Positions 5,968 to 12,030 of a stretch of DNA of 14,907 nucleotides are shown here, piece after piece (the stretch's first letter is position 1; each line of letters starts with the position of its first letter). Position numbers and translations under genes: made by a program. The notes beneath the pieces were generated by a model. The model was given only the letters and a program-made list of their open reading frames with translations. It ran no database searches and was not told where the DNA came from. Source of the stretch: an uncultured Clostridia bacterium (GTDB lineage: Bacteria; Bacillota; Clostridia; Christensenellales; Aristaeellaceae); contig CAKTXH010000055.1 in the NCBI GenBank assembly GCA_934630975.1, forward strand, positions 1-14,907, read 5' to 3'.

Positions 5968-6249
5968 CACCTCGATTGCGACATTGCGCTATCTGAAATC
6001 GCGACATTCGCCAACACAACGCCCTCTTACCTCTCCGGCCTGTTTCATCAGCAGACCGGTCTGACCGTCAAGCAGTATCACACCCGCCTCCGCGTTGAGC
6101 GCGCCAAATTTCTGCTTGCGCACAGCGATATGCAGATTCAGGAAATTTCCGCCCGGCTCGGCTTTTTAAATCGGCGCTATTTTACCGCGACCTTCAAATC
6201 CGCCGTCGGCGTCACGCCGCAGGAATACCGCGCTTTGCGCTCAAACTAG
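5965..6249 (+). pseudogene. C-terminal HTH remnant of an AraC-family regulator
   Basis: Translating in frame from 5965 to the TAG at 6247 gives an almost complete AraC-type DNA-binding domain: LSEIATFANTTPSYLSGLF, then a central RLRVERAKFLL, then IQEISARLGFLNRRYFTATF and a final GVTPQEYRAL. These are the two helix-turn-helix units and the linker helix of the family. An in-frame TAG at 5962-5964 and the absence of any start or ribosome site show that the N-terminal sensor part is missing. The upstream sequence becomes the FMN-binding remnant on the opposite strand. Its stop overlaps the 3' end of the TetR gene by nine bases. Confidence 0.8.
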
Positions 6250-6831
6250 CCCGCCCTTCCACGGGCGGATCGGCAAATCCTCGCTGCGCTTGAGCGACGC
6301 GCGGATGTTGCCGTCGAAGAGCTGGCCGATTCGGGTGATCATCTCCAGCCCGTCCTCCTTCATGCCCTGCCCGATCCAGTTGAGCACCATTTCGGTCAGC
6401 GCGCTCTGGTAAAACTGGGCGATGATATCCTTGTCGCCCTGGCTGGCGTGGATGCCCGCGCTTTGCAGCTCGACATAGCGGCGCATGACCTCGCCCGCGA
6501 CGTTATACAGATACTTTTCCAGCGTCTCGCGCTGCATGGAATGATACACGTGGTACACGGCGCGCTTGTGCTTGAGGGCAATCTGCACCGCCTGCGCGAT
6601 GCCCTCTTCCCAGGTGACGTGCTCCTTCACGCCGCCGAGCACGCTTTCCAGCTCCGATTCGAAAATCTCCGCCAGCACGGCGTACAAATCCTGATAATAG
6701 TAATAAAACGTCTTGCGGTTGATCTCGCACCGCGTCACCAGATCCGTCACGGTGATCTCGTCGAAGGGGCGTTCATCCAGCATTTCGATAAACACGTTGC
6801 GAATCATGTTTCGGGTATACTTTTGCGCCAT
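6241..6831 (-). CDS. TetR-family transcriptional regulator
   Basis: A 196-residue regulator with an N-terminal TetR helix-turn-helix at about residues 5-50: RNVFIEMLDERPFDEITVTDLV, then CEINRKTFYYYYQDLYAVLAEIF. The KTFYYYYxDxxxL pattern is the recognition helix region. The C-terminal part (helical, about 60-190) resembles the ligand domain found in DhaS-like TetR proteins, but no ligand can be named. The ATG at 6831 has GGAGG 5 nt upstream; a GTG six codons earlier has a poorer site. Its target is not evident: it is adjacent to no intact enzyme or transporter, and its 3' neighbour is the AraC remnant. It may act on itself or on genes elsewhere. Confidence 0.88.
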   Translation of the reverse strand: MAQKYTRNMIRNVFIEMLDERPFDEITVTDLVTRCEINRKTFYYYYQDLYAVLAEIFESELESVLGGVKEHVTWEEGIAQAVQIALKHKRAVYHVYHSMQRETLEKYLYNVAGEVMRRYVELQSAGIHASQGDKDIIAQFYQSALTEMVLNWIGQGMKEDGLEMITRIGQLFDGNIRASLKRSEDLPIRPWKGGLV

Positions 6832-6860
6832 GTCATCCTCCACGCTCACTTTTTTCTGTT

Positions 6861-6889
6861 ATTATACCCATTCCGCCCGCCAAAAGCAA
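6861..6889 (-). promoter_or_regulatory. Promoter of the TetR gene
   Basis: On the minus strand, TTGCTT (6884-6889) and TATAAT (6861-6866) are spaced by 17 bp, about 30 bases ahead of the TetR start. The -35 is weaker than consensus. Confidence 0.65.
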
Positions 6890-6960
6890 GCGTCCGCCCC
6901 GCCCGGTCAGCCAACGCGGCGCAGATTTTGCCGCCTGCTGTAAAAAATTGAAAAAGGGGC

Positions 6961-6989
6961 TTGACGCAGGATGCAATCTGCGCTATAAT
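6961..6989 (+). promoter_or_regulatory. tRNA-Ala promoter
   Basis: TTGACG (6961-6966) and TATAAT (6984-6989) have 17-bp spacing and lie 13 bases before the mature tRNA 5' end. This is a strong stand-alone promoter. Confidence 0.88.
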
Positions 6990-7002
6990 ATGCAACGTTG
7001 AC

Positions 7003-7078
7003 GGGGCATTAGCGCAGTTGGTAGCGCACAACACTGGCAGTGTTGGGGTCAGGAGTTCGAATCTCCTATGCTCCACCA
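7003..7078 (+). tRNA. tRNA-Ala (anticodon GGC)
   Basis: A full cloverleaf can be drawn: acceptor GGGGCAT/ATGCTCC, D-arm GCGC/GCGC, anticodon stem CAACA/TGTTG with loop CTGGCAG (anticodon GGC at 7036-7038), a 5-nt variable region and T-arm AGGAG/CTCCT with loop TTCGAAT. The encoded 3' end ACCA is present. Position 3-70 is a G-U pair, the alanine identity element. It decodes GCC, a frequent codon in this GC-rich genome. It is a single tRNA with its own promoter and terminator. Confidence 0.97.
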
Positions 7079-7091
7079 TGCAAAGAAAGCT

Positions 7092-7118
7092 CGAACCTTC
7101 AAGGGTTCGGGTTTTTCT
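7092..7118 (+). terminator. tRNA-Ala terminator
   Basis: CGAACC (7092-7097) pairs with GGTTCG (7104-7109) and is followed by GGTTTTTCTTT. It lies 13 bases past the tRNA and just before the convergent 166-residue membrane protein gene. Confidence 0.8.
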
Positions 7119-7120
7119 TT

Positions 7121-7621
7121 TTATCGTCTTTTTTCGATGGCCTCGTTCGCCTTTTCAACGAAGCGCCACGCGTTATTCATCTTCATGTGCATCGACGCGA
7201 CGCAGGTTTTGCCGACGAAAATGCTGTAACAGATTTTGCCGCCGGTAATGCCGCCGCGTCCGTTCGGGCCGTAGGGCTGCGTGATCTTCACCTCGGTAAT
7301 TTCGGAAAACCGATAGGTTTTTCTCTCCTTTCCGATCGCGCCGATGGTAAACGTCTCCCCGTTTACCCAGATATATTGGCCTTCTTTTCCCTTTTTCCGC
7401 CGCTCGGCCAGCAGCACGATTCCGGCCGTTGCGGCGACCGCCTCATCAAAAATCACCGAAACCGTATAGCTCGCTTCTTTTGACGGATGCGTAAGAAGAA
7501 CAAGCCCATACAAAACCGCCCACGTCAGCACGATGGCCGCTATCAGAACGGTCATCTCAGAAGAACCGCCCCTTTCGAGCTGAATGGAATACACCATTTC
7601 GTTGATTTTGCTTTTCTTCAC
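7121..7621 (-). CDS. Membrane protein of unknown function with C-terminal soluble domain
   Basis: I do not recognise a named family. The product has 166 residues with a GTG start at 7621, supported by AAAGGAG 7 nt upstream. Two hydrophobic stretches are seen near residues 23-43 (MTVLIAAIVLTWAVLYGLVLL) and 54-72 (VSVIFDEAVAATAGIVLLA). A soluble region of about 90 residues follows, with a pattern of short strands (YIWVNGETFTIG, KTYRFSEITEVKI) and a closing helix (AWRFVEKANEAIEKRR) that resembles small PH-like membrane-associated domains. That fold guess is weak. It is the third gene of an apparent operon with a MerR regulator and another small membrane protein, about 30 bases after the latter. 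Confidence 0.75.
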   Translation of the reverse strand: MKKSKINEMVYSIQLERGGSSEMTVLIAAIVLTWAVLYGLVLLTHPSKEASYTVSVIFDEAVAATAGIVLLAERRKKGKEGQYIWVNGETFTIGAIGKERKTYRFSEITEVKITQPYGPNGRGGITGGKICYSIFVGKTCVASMHMKMNNAWRFVEKANEAIEKRR

Positions 7622-7651
7622 AGTTTTTCTCCTTTCCCGCCCCGCTCTTTT

Positions 7652-7981
7652 TCACCGATCCCTTAAATCTCCATGTCTTTTGGGCATGCCGCGCTTCGGG
7701 ATATCGGGGTTATCCGCCAATTTCGGAAAGATGAGCGCTATGATCAGAATCGCGCCAATCGGGATCAGCCTTGCCAGCATCCATTCCTCTTCATCGGCCG
7801 CCTGTTCGTCCGCCGAAATGACCGCGCCGTCCGCCGGACGCGGCGAATCGGGCTTTTCCACCGGGAACATCAGCGCGCAGGCCACCGCCGCCGCGGCAAA
7901 GCCCAAAATCACGCCGTACAGCAGTTTTTCCCGCCAGATATATCGGCCCAAACATCGAAGCGCACGCGCGAATCCTTTCAT
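7652..7981 (-). CDS. Small two-helix membrane protein of unknown function
   Basis: A 109-residue protein not recognised as any named family. It has a basic N terminus (MKGFARALRCLGRYIWREK), a first transmembrane segment at about 20-40 (LLYGVILGFAAAAVACALMF), an acidic, proline-containing outer loop (about 41-66) and a second segment at about 70-86 (LIPIGAILIIALIFPKL), then a polar basic tail. The ATG at 7981 overlaps the stop of the MerR gene as ATGA, and the GAGGAGGAAGAGG run inside the MerR C terminus serves as ribosome site. Translational coupling to the regulator is therefore likely. A role in sensing or transport linked to the MerR regulator is possible but unproven. Confidence 0.75.
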   Translation of the reverse strand: MKGFARALRCLGRYIWREKLLYGVILGFAAAAVACALMFPVEKPDSPRPADGAVISADEQAADEEEWMLARLIPIGAILIIALIFPKLADNPDIPKRGMPKRHGDLRDR

Positions 7982-8793
7982 TCCTCTTCCTCCTCCACGA
8001 CAAAGCGGAACATGACGTAAAACGTCGGCTTCGGCACGGCCTCGGCCAGCATGATGATCGAAGTCACCGGCGCGGCGAAGCGCAGGCGATGCGCCTTTGC
8101 ATAGGCGACGACGGGATCAAACGCCGCCTTGTCGATTTCCTTCAGCGTCGGCAGGCAGACCAGCCAGCGCAGCACGTTCCGCCCGGCGGGGATATGCTCA
8201 TACCGGGAGAGGTCGCAAGCACTGTAATACAGCGTTTCGCGGTAGTTGGTATCCGTCACGCCGAGCGCATATTCCGGGATGATCGTCCTTTGCGCCGGAT
8301 TATCGAGCGCCTGCGCGGGAAAGACGATCGACTGATAGCTGGATATGCTGTCGCGCAGGATGCGGATTTCGTCTTTTTCCTGCGCGAACCGGGAAAACGG
8401 GATATAGTAAAGCCCGCAGGCGTTCTGCTGCACCTGCACAACGCCCGTCGTTTCCAGAATCATTCTGCGGTAATCGTAGCGGTTTTGCAAATAGCGCCTG
8501 AGCGTCGTCAGCTCGCGGATTCTGCGGTCGATCTCCTCGATGCTCCGCTCGTTCTCCGCGATGATCTTCTCAAAATCGCGGTCTCCGCCGCGCAGAATCT
8601 CCTGCACGCCGCGCAGCGAATGTTCGTGGGAAAGGCCGTAATTCATCACCTGAAACAAAATGCCCAGGTCATCCACGGAATAATCGAAATAGCCGTTTTC
8701 GCCCTGCGTCGGATGCAGCCATTGCTGTTCGCGGTAATATCGAACCGTCTCCTTGCCGATTTGAAACGCATCCGCAAATTCCTTCGCCTTCAC
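7978..8793 (-). CDS. MerR-family transcriptional regulator
   Basis: A 271-residue regulator. The N-terminal MerR winged helix spans about residues 1-70: KAKEFADAFQIGKETVRYYREQ, a QGENGYFDYSVDDLGIL wing, then the helix ending in GVQEIL. A coiled coil follows at about 75-105 (AENERSIEEIDRRIRELTTL), the usual dimerisation helix, then a C-terminal domain of about 160 residues that likely binds an inducer, of a type I cannot name. It ends in an unusual run of five glutamates. The GTG at 8793 has GGAGG 8 nt upstream; no better start exists. It heads an operon with two membrane proteins and is divergent from a secreted flavoprotein gene whose promoter has MerR-type architecture, so that gene is the probable target. 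Confidence 0.9.
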   Translation of the reverse strand: MKAKEFADAFQIGKETVRYYREQQWLHPTQGENGYFDYSVDDLGILFQVMNYGLSHEHSLRGVQEILRGGDRDFEKIIAENERSIEEIDRRIRELTTLRRYLQNRYDYRRMILETTGVVQVQQNACGLYYIPFSRFAQEKDEIRILRDSISSYQSIVFPAQALDNPAQRTIIPEYALGVTDTNYRETLYYSACDLSRYEHIPAGRNVLRWLVCLPTLKEIDKAAFDPVVAYAKAHRLRFAAPVTSIIMLAEAVPKPTFYVMFRFVVEEEEE

Positions 8794-8824
8794 CGCGTGC
8801 CCTCCCCGTTCTGTTTATAAAACG

Positions 8825-8830
8825 ATTATA
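8825..8830 (-). promoter_or_regulatory. Probable -10 box of the merR operon
   Basis: TATAAT on the minus strand lies about 31 bases before the GTG start. No clear -35 is seen at the expected distance, so the promoter may be weak or regulated. Confidence 0.5.
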
Positions 8831-8895
8831 GCATATTTGGGCGGCCCGCGCGCTTTCTTCCGGGATGTTTGTCGTGAAAAAAATAATTTTTTTGC

Positions 8896-8926
8896 TTGAC
8901 TGTGTGGCCACCACACGCTTTATAAT
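8896..8926 (+). promoter_or_regulatory. MerR-type promoter of the flavoprotein gene, with operator dyad
   Basis: TTGACT (8896-8901) and TATAAT (8921-8926) are separated by 19 bp, longer than the normal 17. Inside the spacer is a perfect inverted repeat GTGTGG-CCA-CCACAC (8902-8916). A 19-20 bp spacer containing a dyad is the known hallmark of promoters activated by MerR proteins through DNA distortion. The divergent MerR gene (7978-8793) is the natural candidate regulator. Confidence 0.8.
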
Positions 8927-8961
8927 CCTCTCATCCCATTTCCATCAAAGGAGGATTTTTC

Positions 8962-10662
8962 ATGAAGAAGCAGCTTGCCGCCGGTATGGCGGCGGCGCTG
9001 ATGCTCTGCGGCGCAGGCGCATTGGCGGACATTCAGGACGGCACGTATCAGGCCGCGTCCTGGGGCAACAACGGCGAAATCACGGTGGAAACCGTCATTT
9101 CGGGCGGCAGAATCGAGCAGGTGAACATCGTCAGCCAATCCGAAACGGCGGGCATCAGCGTGACCCCGCTGGAAAAACTGCCGCAGGATATCGTGGCCAA
9201 CCAGAGTGTGGCCGTGGACGCTTACAGCGGCGCGACGATGACCAGCCGGGGCATTTTGAACGCCGTCACCCTCTGCCTTGAGCAGGCGGGCGCGAATCTG
9301 GACGATTTCAAAACCCCGGTTTCCCGCGAAATCGTCCAGCACGAAGATACCTCGTGCGACGTGGTGGTCGTCGGTTCCGGCGCGTCCGGCATGACGGCGG
9401 CCATCAACGCGGCCAAGACCGGCGCGCGCGTCATTCTGGTTGAAAAGCTTGACTTCGTGGGCGGCACGTCGCTGCTCTCCAACAGCATGTTCGGTTCGGT
9501 CGCGACCAGCGTGCACAAGGCGGAAGGCAAGACCGAAACCGTAAACGACCTGATCGCCAACTACATGAAGCAGGAAGCCGCCACCGGCGCATACGCCAAG
9601 GAGGAATCCGCCTCGATTCTCGCCGAAAAGAGCGCGGAAGCCGCCGAATACCTCATCGGGCTGGGCGTTGAGCTGGATCATACCTCCAGCACCTTCATCC
9701 TCGCCCCGGCTTCCGGCCGCAAGGTGGGCGAAATGGTCATCCCGGCGCTCAGCGGCGAATTGGAAAAATACGGCGTGGACGTTCGCGTCTCCACCCGCGC
9801 CAGCCACATTCTGACGCAGGACGGCGTTGTCTCCGGCGTTCAGGTGGAAACCAACGCGGGCACGTATGAAATCGCGGCGAAGGCCGTCGTGCTGGCGACG
9901 GGCGGCTATGCGGCCAACCGCGACATGGTTCGCGAATACCTGCCGGATTGGGCTTCCTCCGTGTATTACTGCTCCCCGGGCGACACGGGCGACGGCCTGG
10001 TGATGGCGCAGGAAGTCGGCGCGGAACTGGTCGATCTGACGGTGATGAAGGCCAACCCGCTCGTCTTCTACGATCACACCTGCGCGCTGACGATGAACAA
10101 CGCCGTGAACAAGGGCGCGATCATGGTCAACCACGAGGGCCGGCGCTTCGCCAACGAACAGGGCAGCTACGGCATCTCCCCGATCATCAACGCACAGACG
10201 AAGGGCGAAGGCGTCATCCTCTTTGACGACGCGCTTGTCGCCAAGGACACGACGCTCCAGAGCTATCTGGAAAAGGGCTACCTGACCGAGGCCGCCTCGC
10301 TGGACGAGCTGGCCGAAAAGCTGGATATCGACGCGGCCGCGCTGGCGGAAACCGTCGCGCGCTATCAGGGCTTTGCCGAAAGCGGCAAGGACGAAGATTT
10401 CGGCCGCAAGACCGTCGCGGACTGGTATTCCGGCAGCACGTTCTACGGGATCGTCGTCAAGCCGTCCATTCAGGGCACGTTCGGCGGTATTCACACCAAC
10501 ACGCGCACCGAAGCGCTGGCCGAGGACGGCTCGATCATCTCCGGTCTCTACGCCGTCGGCGAATGTGCGCAGGAGGGCGTCAACGGTTTGAACCCGATGA
10601 CCACGAACCTCGTCTTCGGCAAGATCTGCGGCGAAAACGCAGGCTTCTACGCGACGAAATAA
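8962..10662 (+). CDS. Secreted FMN- and FAD-binding reductase (fumarate reductase flavoprotein family)
   Basis: A 566-residue exported flavoprotein. The start at 8962 has AAAGGAGG 7 nt upstream. A signal peptide (1-22) ends in GALA before D23; C16 is not in a lipobox context. Residues 24-112 form an FMN_bind domain with DAYSGATMTS, where T92 is the predicted site for covalent FMN attachment by ApbE. From about 131 an FAD-binding domain of the fumarate reductase/succinate dehydrogenase flavoprotein family follows, with GSGASG (138-143), an acidic VEK after the second strand, NHEGRRFANEQ, and the C-terminal FAD motif GLYAVGECAQEGVNG. Known relatives with this architecture reduce fumarate, urocanate or other unsaturated acids outside the membrane, receiving electrons through covalent flavins. 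The substrate here is unknown. It is probably switched by the adjacent MerR protein. No apbE or electron-supplying membrane subunit is in view. Confidence 0.9.
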   Translation: MKKQLAAGMAAALMLCGAGALADIQDGTYQAASWGNNGEITVETVISGGRIEQVNIVSQSETAGISVTPLEKLPQDIVANQSVAVDAYSGATMTSRGILNAVTLCLEQAGANLDDFKTPVSREIVQHEDTSCDVVVVGSGASGMTAAINAAKTGARVILVEKLDFVGGTSLLSNSMFGSVATSVHKAEGKTETVNDLIANYMKQEAATGAYAKEESASILAEKSAEAAEYLIGLGVELDHTSSTFILAPASGRKVGEMVIPALSGELEKYGVDVRVSTRASHILTQDGVVSGVQVETNAGTYEIAAKAVVLATGGYAANRDMVREYLPDWASSVYYCSPGDTGDGLVMAQEVGAELVDLTVMKANPLVFYDHTCALTMNNAVNKGAIMVNHEGRRFANEQGSYGISPIINAQTKGEGVILFDDALVAKDTTLQSYLEKGYLTEAASLDELAEKLDIDAAALAETVARYQGFAESGKDEDFGRKTVADWYSGSTFYGIVVKPSIQGTFGGIHTNTRTEALAEDGSIISGLYAVGECAQEGVNGLNPMTTNLVFGKICGENAGFYATK

Positions 10663-10663
10663 G

Positions 10664-10796
10664 CGGCCTGAGGCCGCTCTCACCTCCGACAAAGTTTGCA
10701 AAAACTCAAACTTTCGCATACGCGGCCGATTTGCCGCAATTTCCTAACGAACAAAAGAGGGCTGTCAAGCTAAAAACCTGGCAGCTCTCTTTTCAC
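10664..10796 (+). terminator. Hairpin cluster and terminator after the flavoprotein gene
   Basis: Just after the stop, GCGGCC-TGA-GGCCGC (10664-10678) makes a perfect hairpin without a T-run. AAAGTTTG/CAAACTTT (10691-10714) makes a second. A third pairs the arm from AAAAGAG at 10753 with the arm ending CTCTTTT at 10793, through GCTG/CAGC and several G-U or mismatched positions, ending in TTTT. The third is the best terminator candidate and could work on both strands. Confidence 0.6.
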
Positions 10797-10818
10797 ACAT
10801 CGAAAAAACAGCCCTATT

Positions 10819-10920
10819 GTCAGTTCTGAATTTGTTCGATTTGTATTTTTTCGTCTGATTGATTTCATAATTCGTCGGCTTGATATACGCCTCAATCCCC
10901 ATTTTTTCAAGGCCGGTATA
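10819..10920 (-). pseudogene. Fragment of an IS1182-like transposase
   Basis: The minus strand reads YTGLEKMGIEAYIKP followed by TNYEINQTKKYKSNKFRTD. The pattern GIEAYIKPxNYExxxTKKYK matches a segment of IS1182-family DDE transposases. Only about 34 codons are recognisable; there is an in-frame TAG two codons upstream and the frame loses resemblance downstream. No terminal inverted repeats could be assigned. It is a decayed remnant in the intergenic region between the flavoprotein gene and rsmH. Confidence 0.5.
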
Positions 10921-10927
10921 AAACTAC

Positions 10928-11037
10928 TTGCAATCTCCGCTCTTTTGCGGTATCATTTCTTTGTTGTGTTTGGTTCATGGGTAGTATCAAACTACAACAA
11001 AAGATGCGAGTTGGCAAGTCCTTCTCGCATCTTTTTC
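10928..11037 (+). ncRNA. Candidate small RNA with promoter and terminator
   Basis: TTGCAA (10928-10933) and TATCAT (10951-10956) are spaced by 17 bp and would start RNA near 10963. About 40 bases can fold into a stem (10960-10972 with 10988-11001, 13 bp with one bulge). A perfect terminator hairpin follows (GATGCGAG/CTCGCATC, 11003-11031) with TTTTT. The predicted transcript is about 75 nt and carries no convincing ORF. The terminator half may simply serve rsmH from the other strand. Confidence 0.35.
11003..11037. terminator. Bidirectional terminator downstream of rsmH
   Basis: GATGCGAG (11003-11010) and CTCGCATC (11024-11031) form a perfect 8-bp stem with a 13-nt loop. The plus strand continues TTTTT and the minus strand continues TTTT, so it can end both the rsmH transcript and any plus-strand RNA. 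Confidence 0.8.
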
Positions 11038-11082
11038 TATTCTTTTTTCGCGGGGCGGCTCATGCTTAGCCTGACAGCCCCC

Positions 11083-12030
11083 TCACGCCTGAACCTCCAG
11101 CTTCTCACAGCCGCGCAGCATTGCGCTGCGGGCGCGCGGGTTGCGCTCCACTTCCTCCGCGTCCGGCTTGATTCCGCCGCCGCCCAAAACGCGCACGACC
11201 GGTTTCTTGCCGCAGATGCACACCGGGATTTTCGGCGGGCACGTGCACGGGTTCGCCAGCCGCCTAAACGTCTGCTTGACGATGCGGTCCTCGAGCGAAT
11301 GGAACGTCAGCACCGCCAGATGGCCGCCGGGGTTCAGCAGATCCACCATGTCTTCCAGCGCCTTCTTGAGCGGGTCAAGCTCGTCGTTGACCGCGATGCG
11401 CAGCGCCTGGAACGTGCGGCGCGCGCTGTGGCCGTTATCCTGCATGCGCACTTTTTTGGGGATGGCCGCATCCACACACGCCACCAGATCGCCCGTCGTT
11501 TCCAGCGGCTTCTGCGCGCGGTGCTCACAGATGATCTGCGCGATGCGCACCGCCCACTTTTCCTCCGAATAATCGCGCAAAATGCGGGCGATATCCTCCG
11601 CGCTCCACGTATTGACGATTTCGCGCGCCGTCAGCGCCTGATCCTGATCCATGCGCATATCCAGCGGCGCATCCGCATGGTAGGAGAAGCCGCGCTCGGC
11701 GGTATCGAGCTGATAGCTGCTCACGCCGAGGTCGATCATCATGCCGTCGATCTTCGTCACGCCGCGCGCCGCCAGCAGCGCCTTCACGTCGTGGAAATTG
11801 CCCTTCACCGCGGTGAAGTTACCCGCCGCGCCGAGGCGCTCCGTCGCCGCCGCCAGCGCGTCGTTGTCGCGGTCAATGCCGTACAGATGACCCGTGCCGT
11901 TCAGCCGGCGCAGAATCTCCGCGCTGTGGCCGCCGCCGCCCAGCGTGCCATCCACATAAACGCCGCCCTCGCGCACGTTCAGCATATCCACCGTGGGCAT
12001 GAGCATCACGCTCACATGTTCAAAATTCAT
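11083..12030 (-). CDS. rsmH: 16S rRNA (cytosine(1402)-N(4))-methyltransferase RsmH
   Basis: RsmH (MraW) uses S-adenosylmethionine to methylate N4 of C1402 in the 16S rRNA P-site. The protein, from the ATG at 12030 (MNFEHVSVML), has 315 residues, the usual size. The SAM-binding motif DGTLGGGGHS is at 27-36. IDLGVSSYQLDTAERGFSY and LDMRMD are strongly conserved family signatures, as is LAVLTFHSLEDRIVK, and the C terminus contains the NPRARSAMLR motif. A run of cysteines (CTCPPKIPVCICGKKP) precedes it, common in clostridial homologues. The start overlaps the folC stop as ATGA, with AAAGGGA 6 nt upstream, so it is translationally coupled to folC. It is unusual that it is here and not at the head of the division and cell wall cluster; no mraZ, ftsL or pbp follows. 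Confidence 0.96.
   Translation of the reverse strand: MNFEHVSVMLMPTVDMLNVREGGVYVDGTLGGGGHSAEILRRLNGTGHLYGIDRDNDALAAATERLGAAGNFTAVKGNFHDVKALLAARGVTKIDGMMIDLGVSSYQLDTAERGFSYHADAPLDMRMDQDQALTAREIVNTWSAEDIARILRDYSEEKWAVRIAQIICEHRAQKPLETTGDLVACVDAAIPKKVRMQDNGHSARRTFQALRIAVNDELDPLKKALEDMVDLLNPGGHLAVLTFHSLEDRIVKQTFRRLANPCTCPPKIPVCICGKKPVVRVLGGGGIKPDAEEVERNPRARSAMLRGCEKLEVQA

Noticed and set aside
5968..6017. Extension of the FMN remnant to an ATG at 6017 as a 79-residue gene
   Set aside because: The added N-terminal residues are the reverse complement of an AraC-type domain and have no ribosome site.
8920..10719. 599-codon open frame on the minus strand across the flavoprotein gene
   Set aside because: Its translation is rich in Arg, His and Asp with no family motifs, while the plus strand shows a signal peptide, FMN and FAD motifs, promoter and ribosome site. 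It is an antisense artefact of GC-rich coding DNA.
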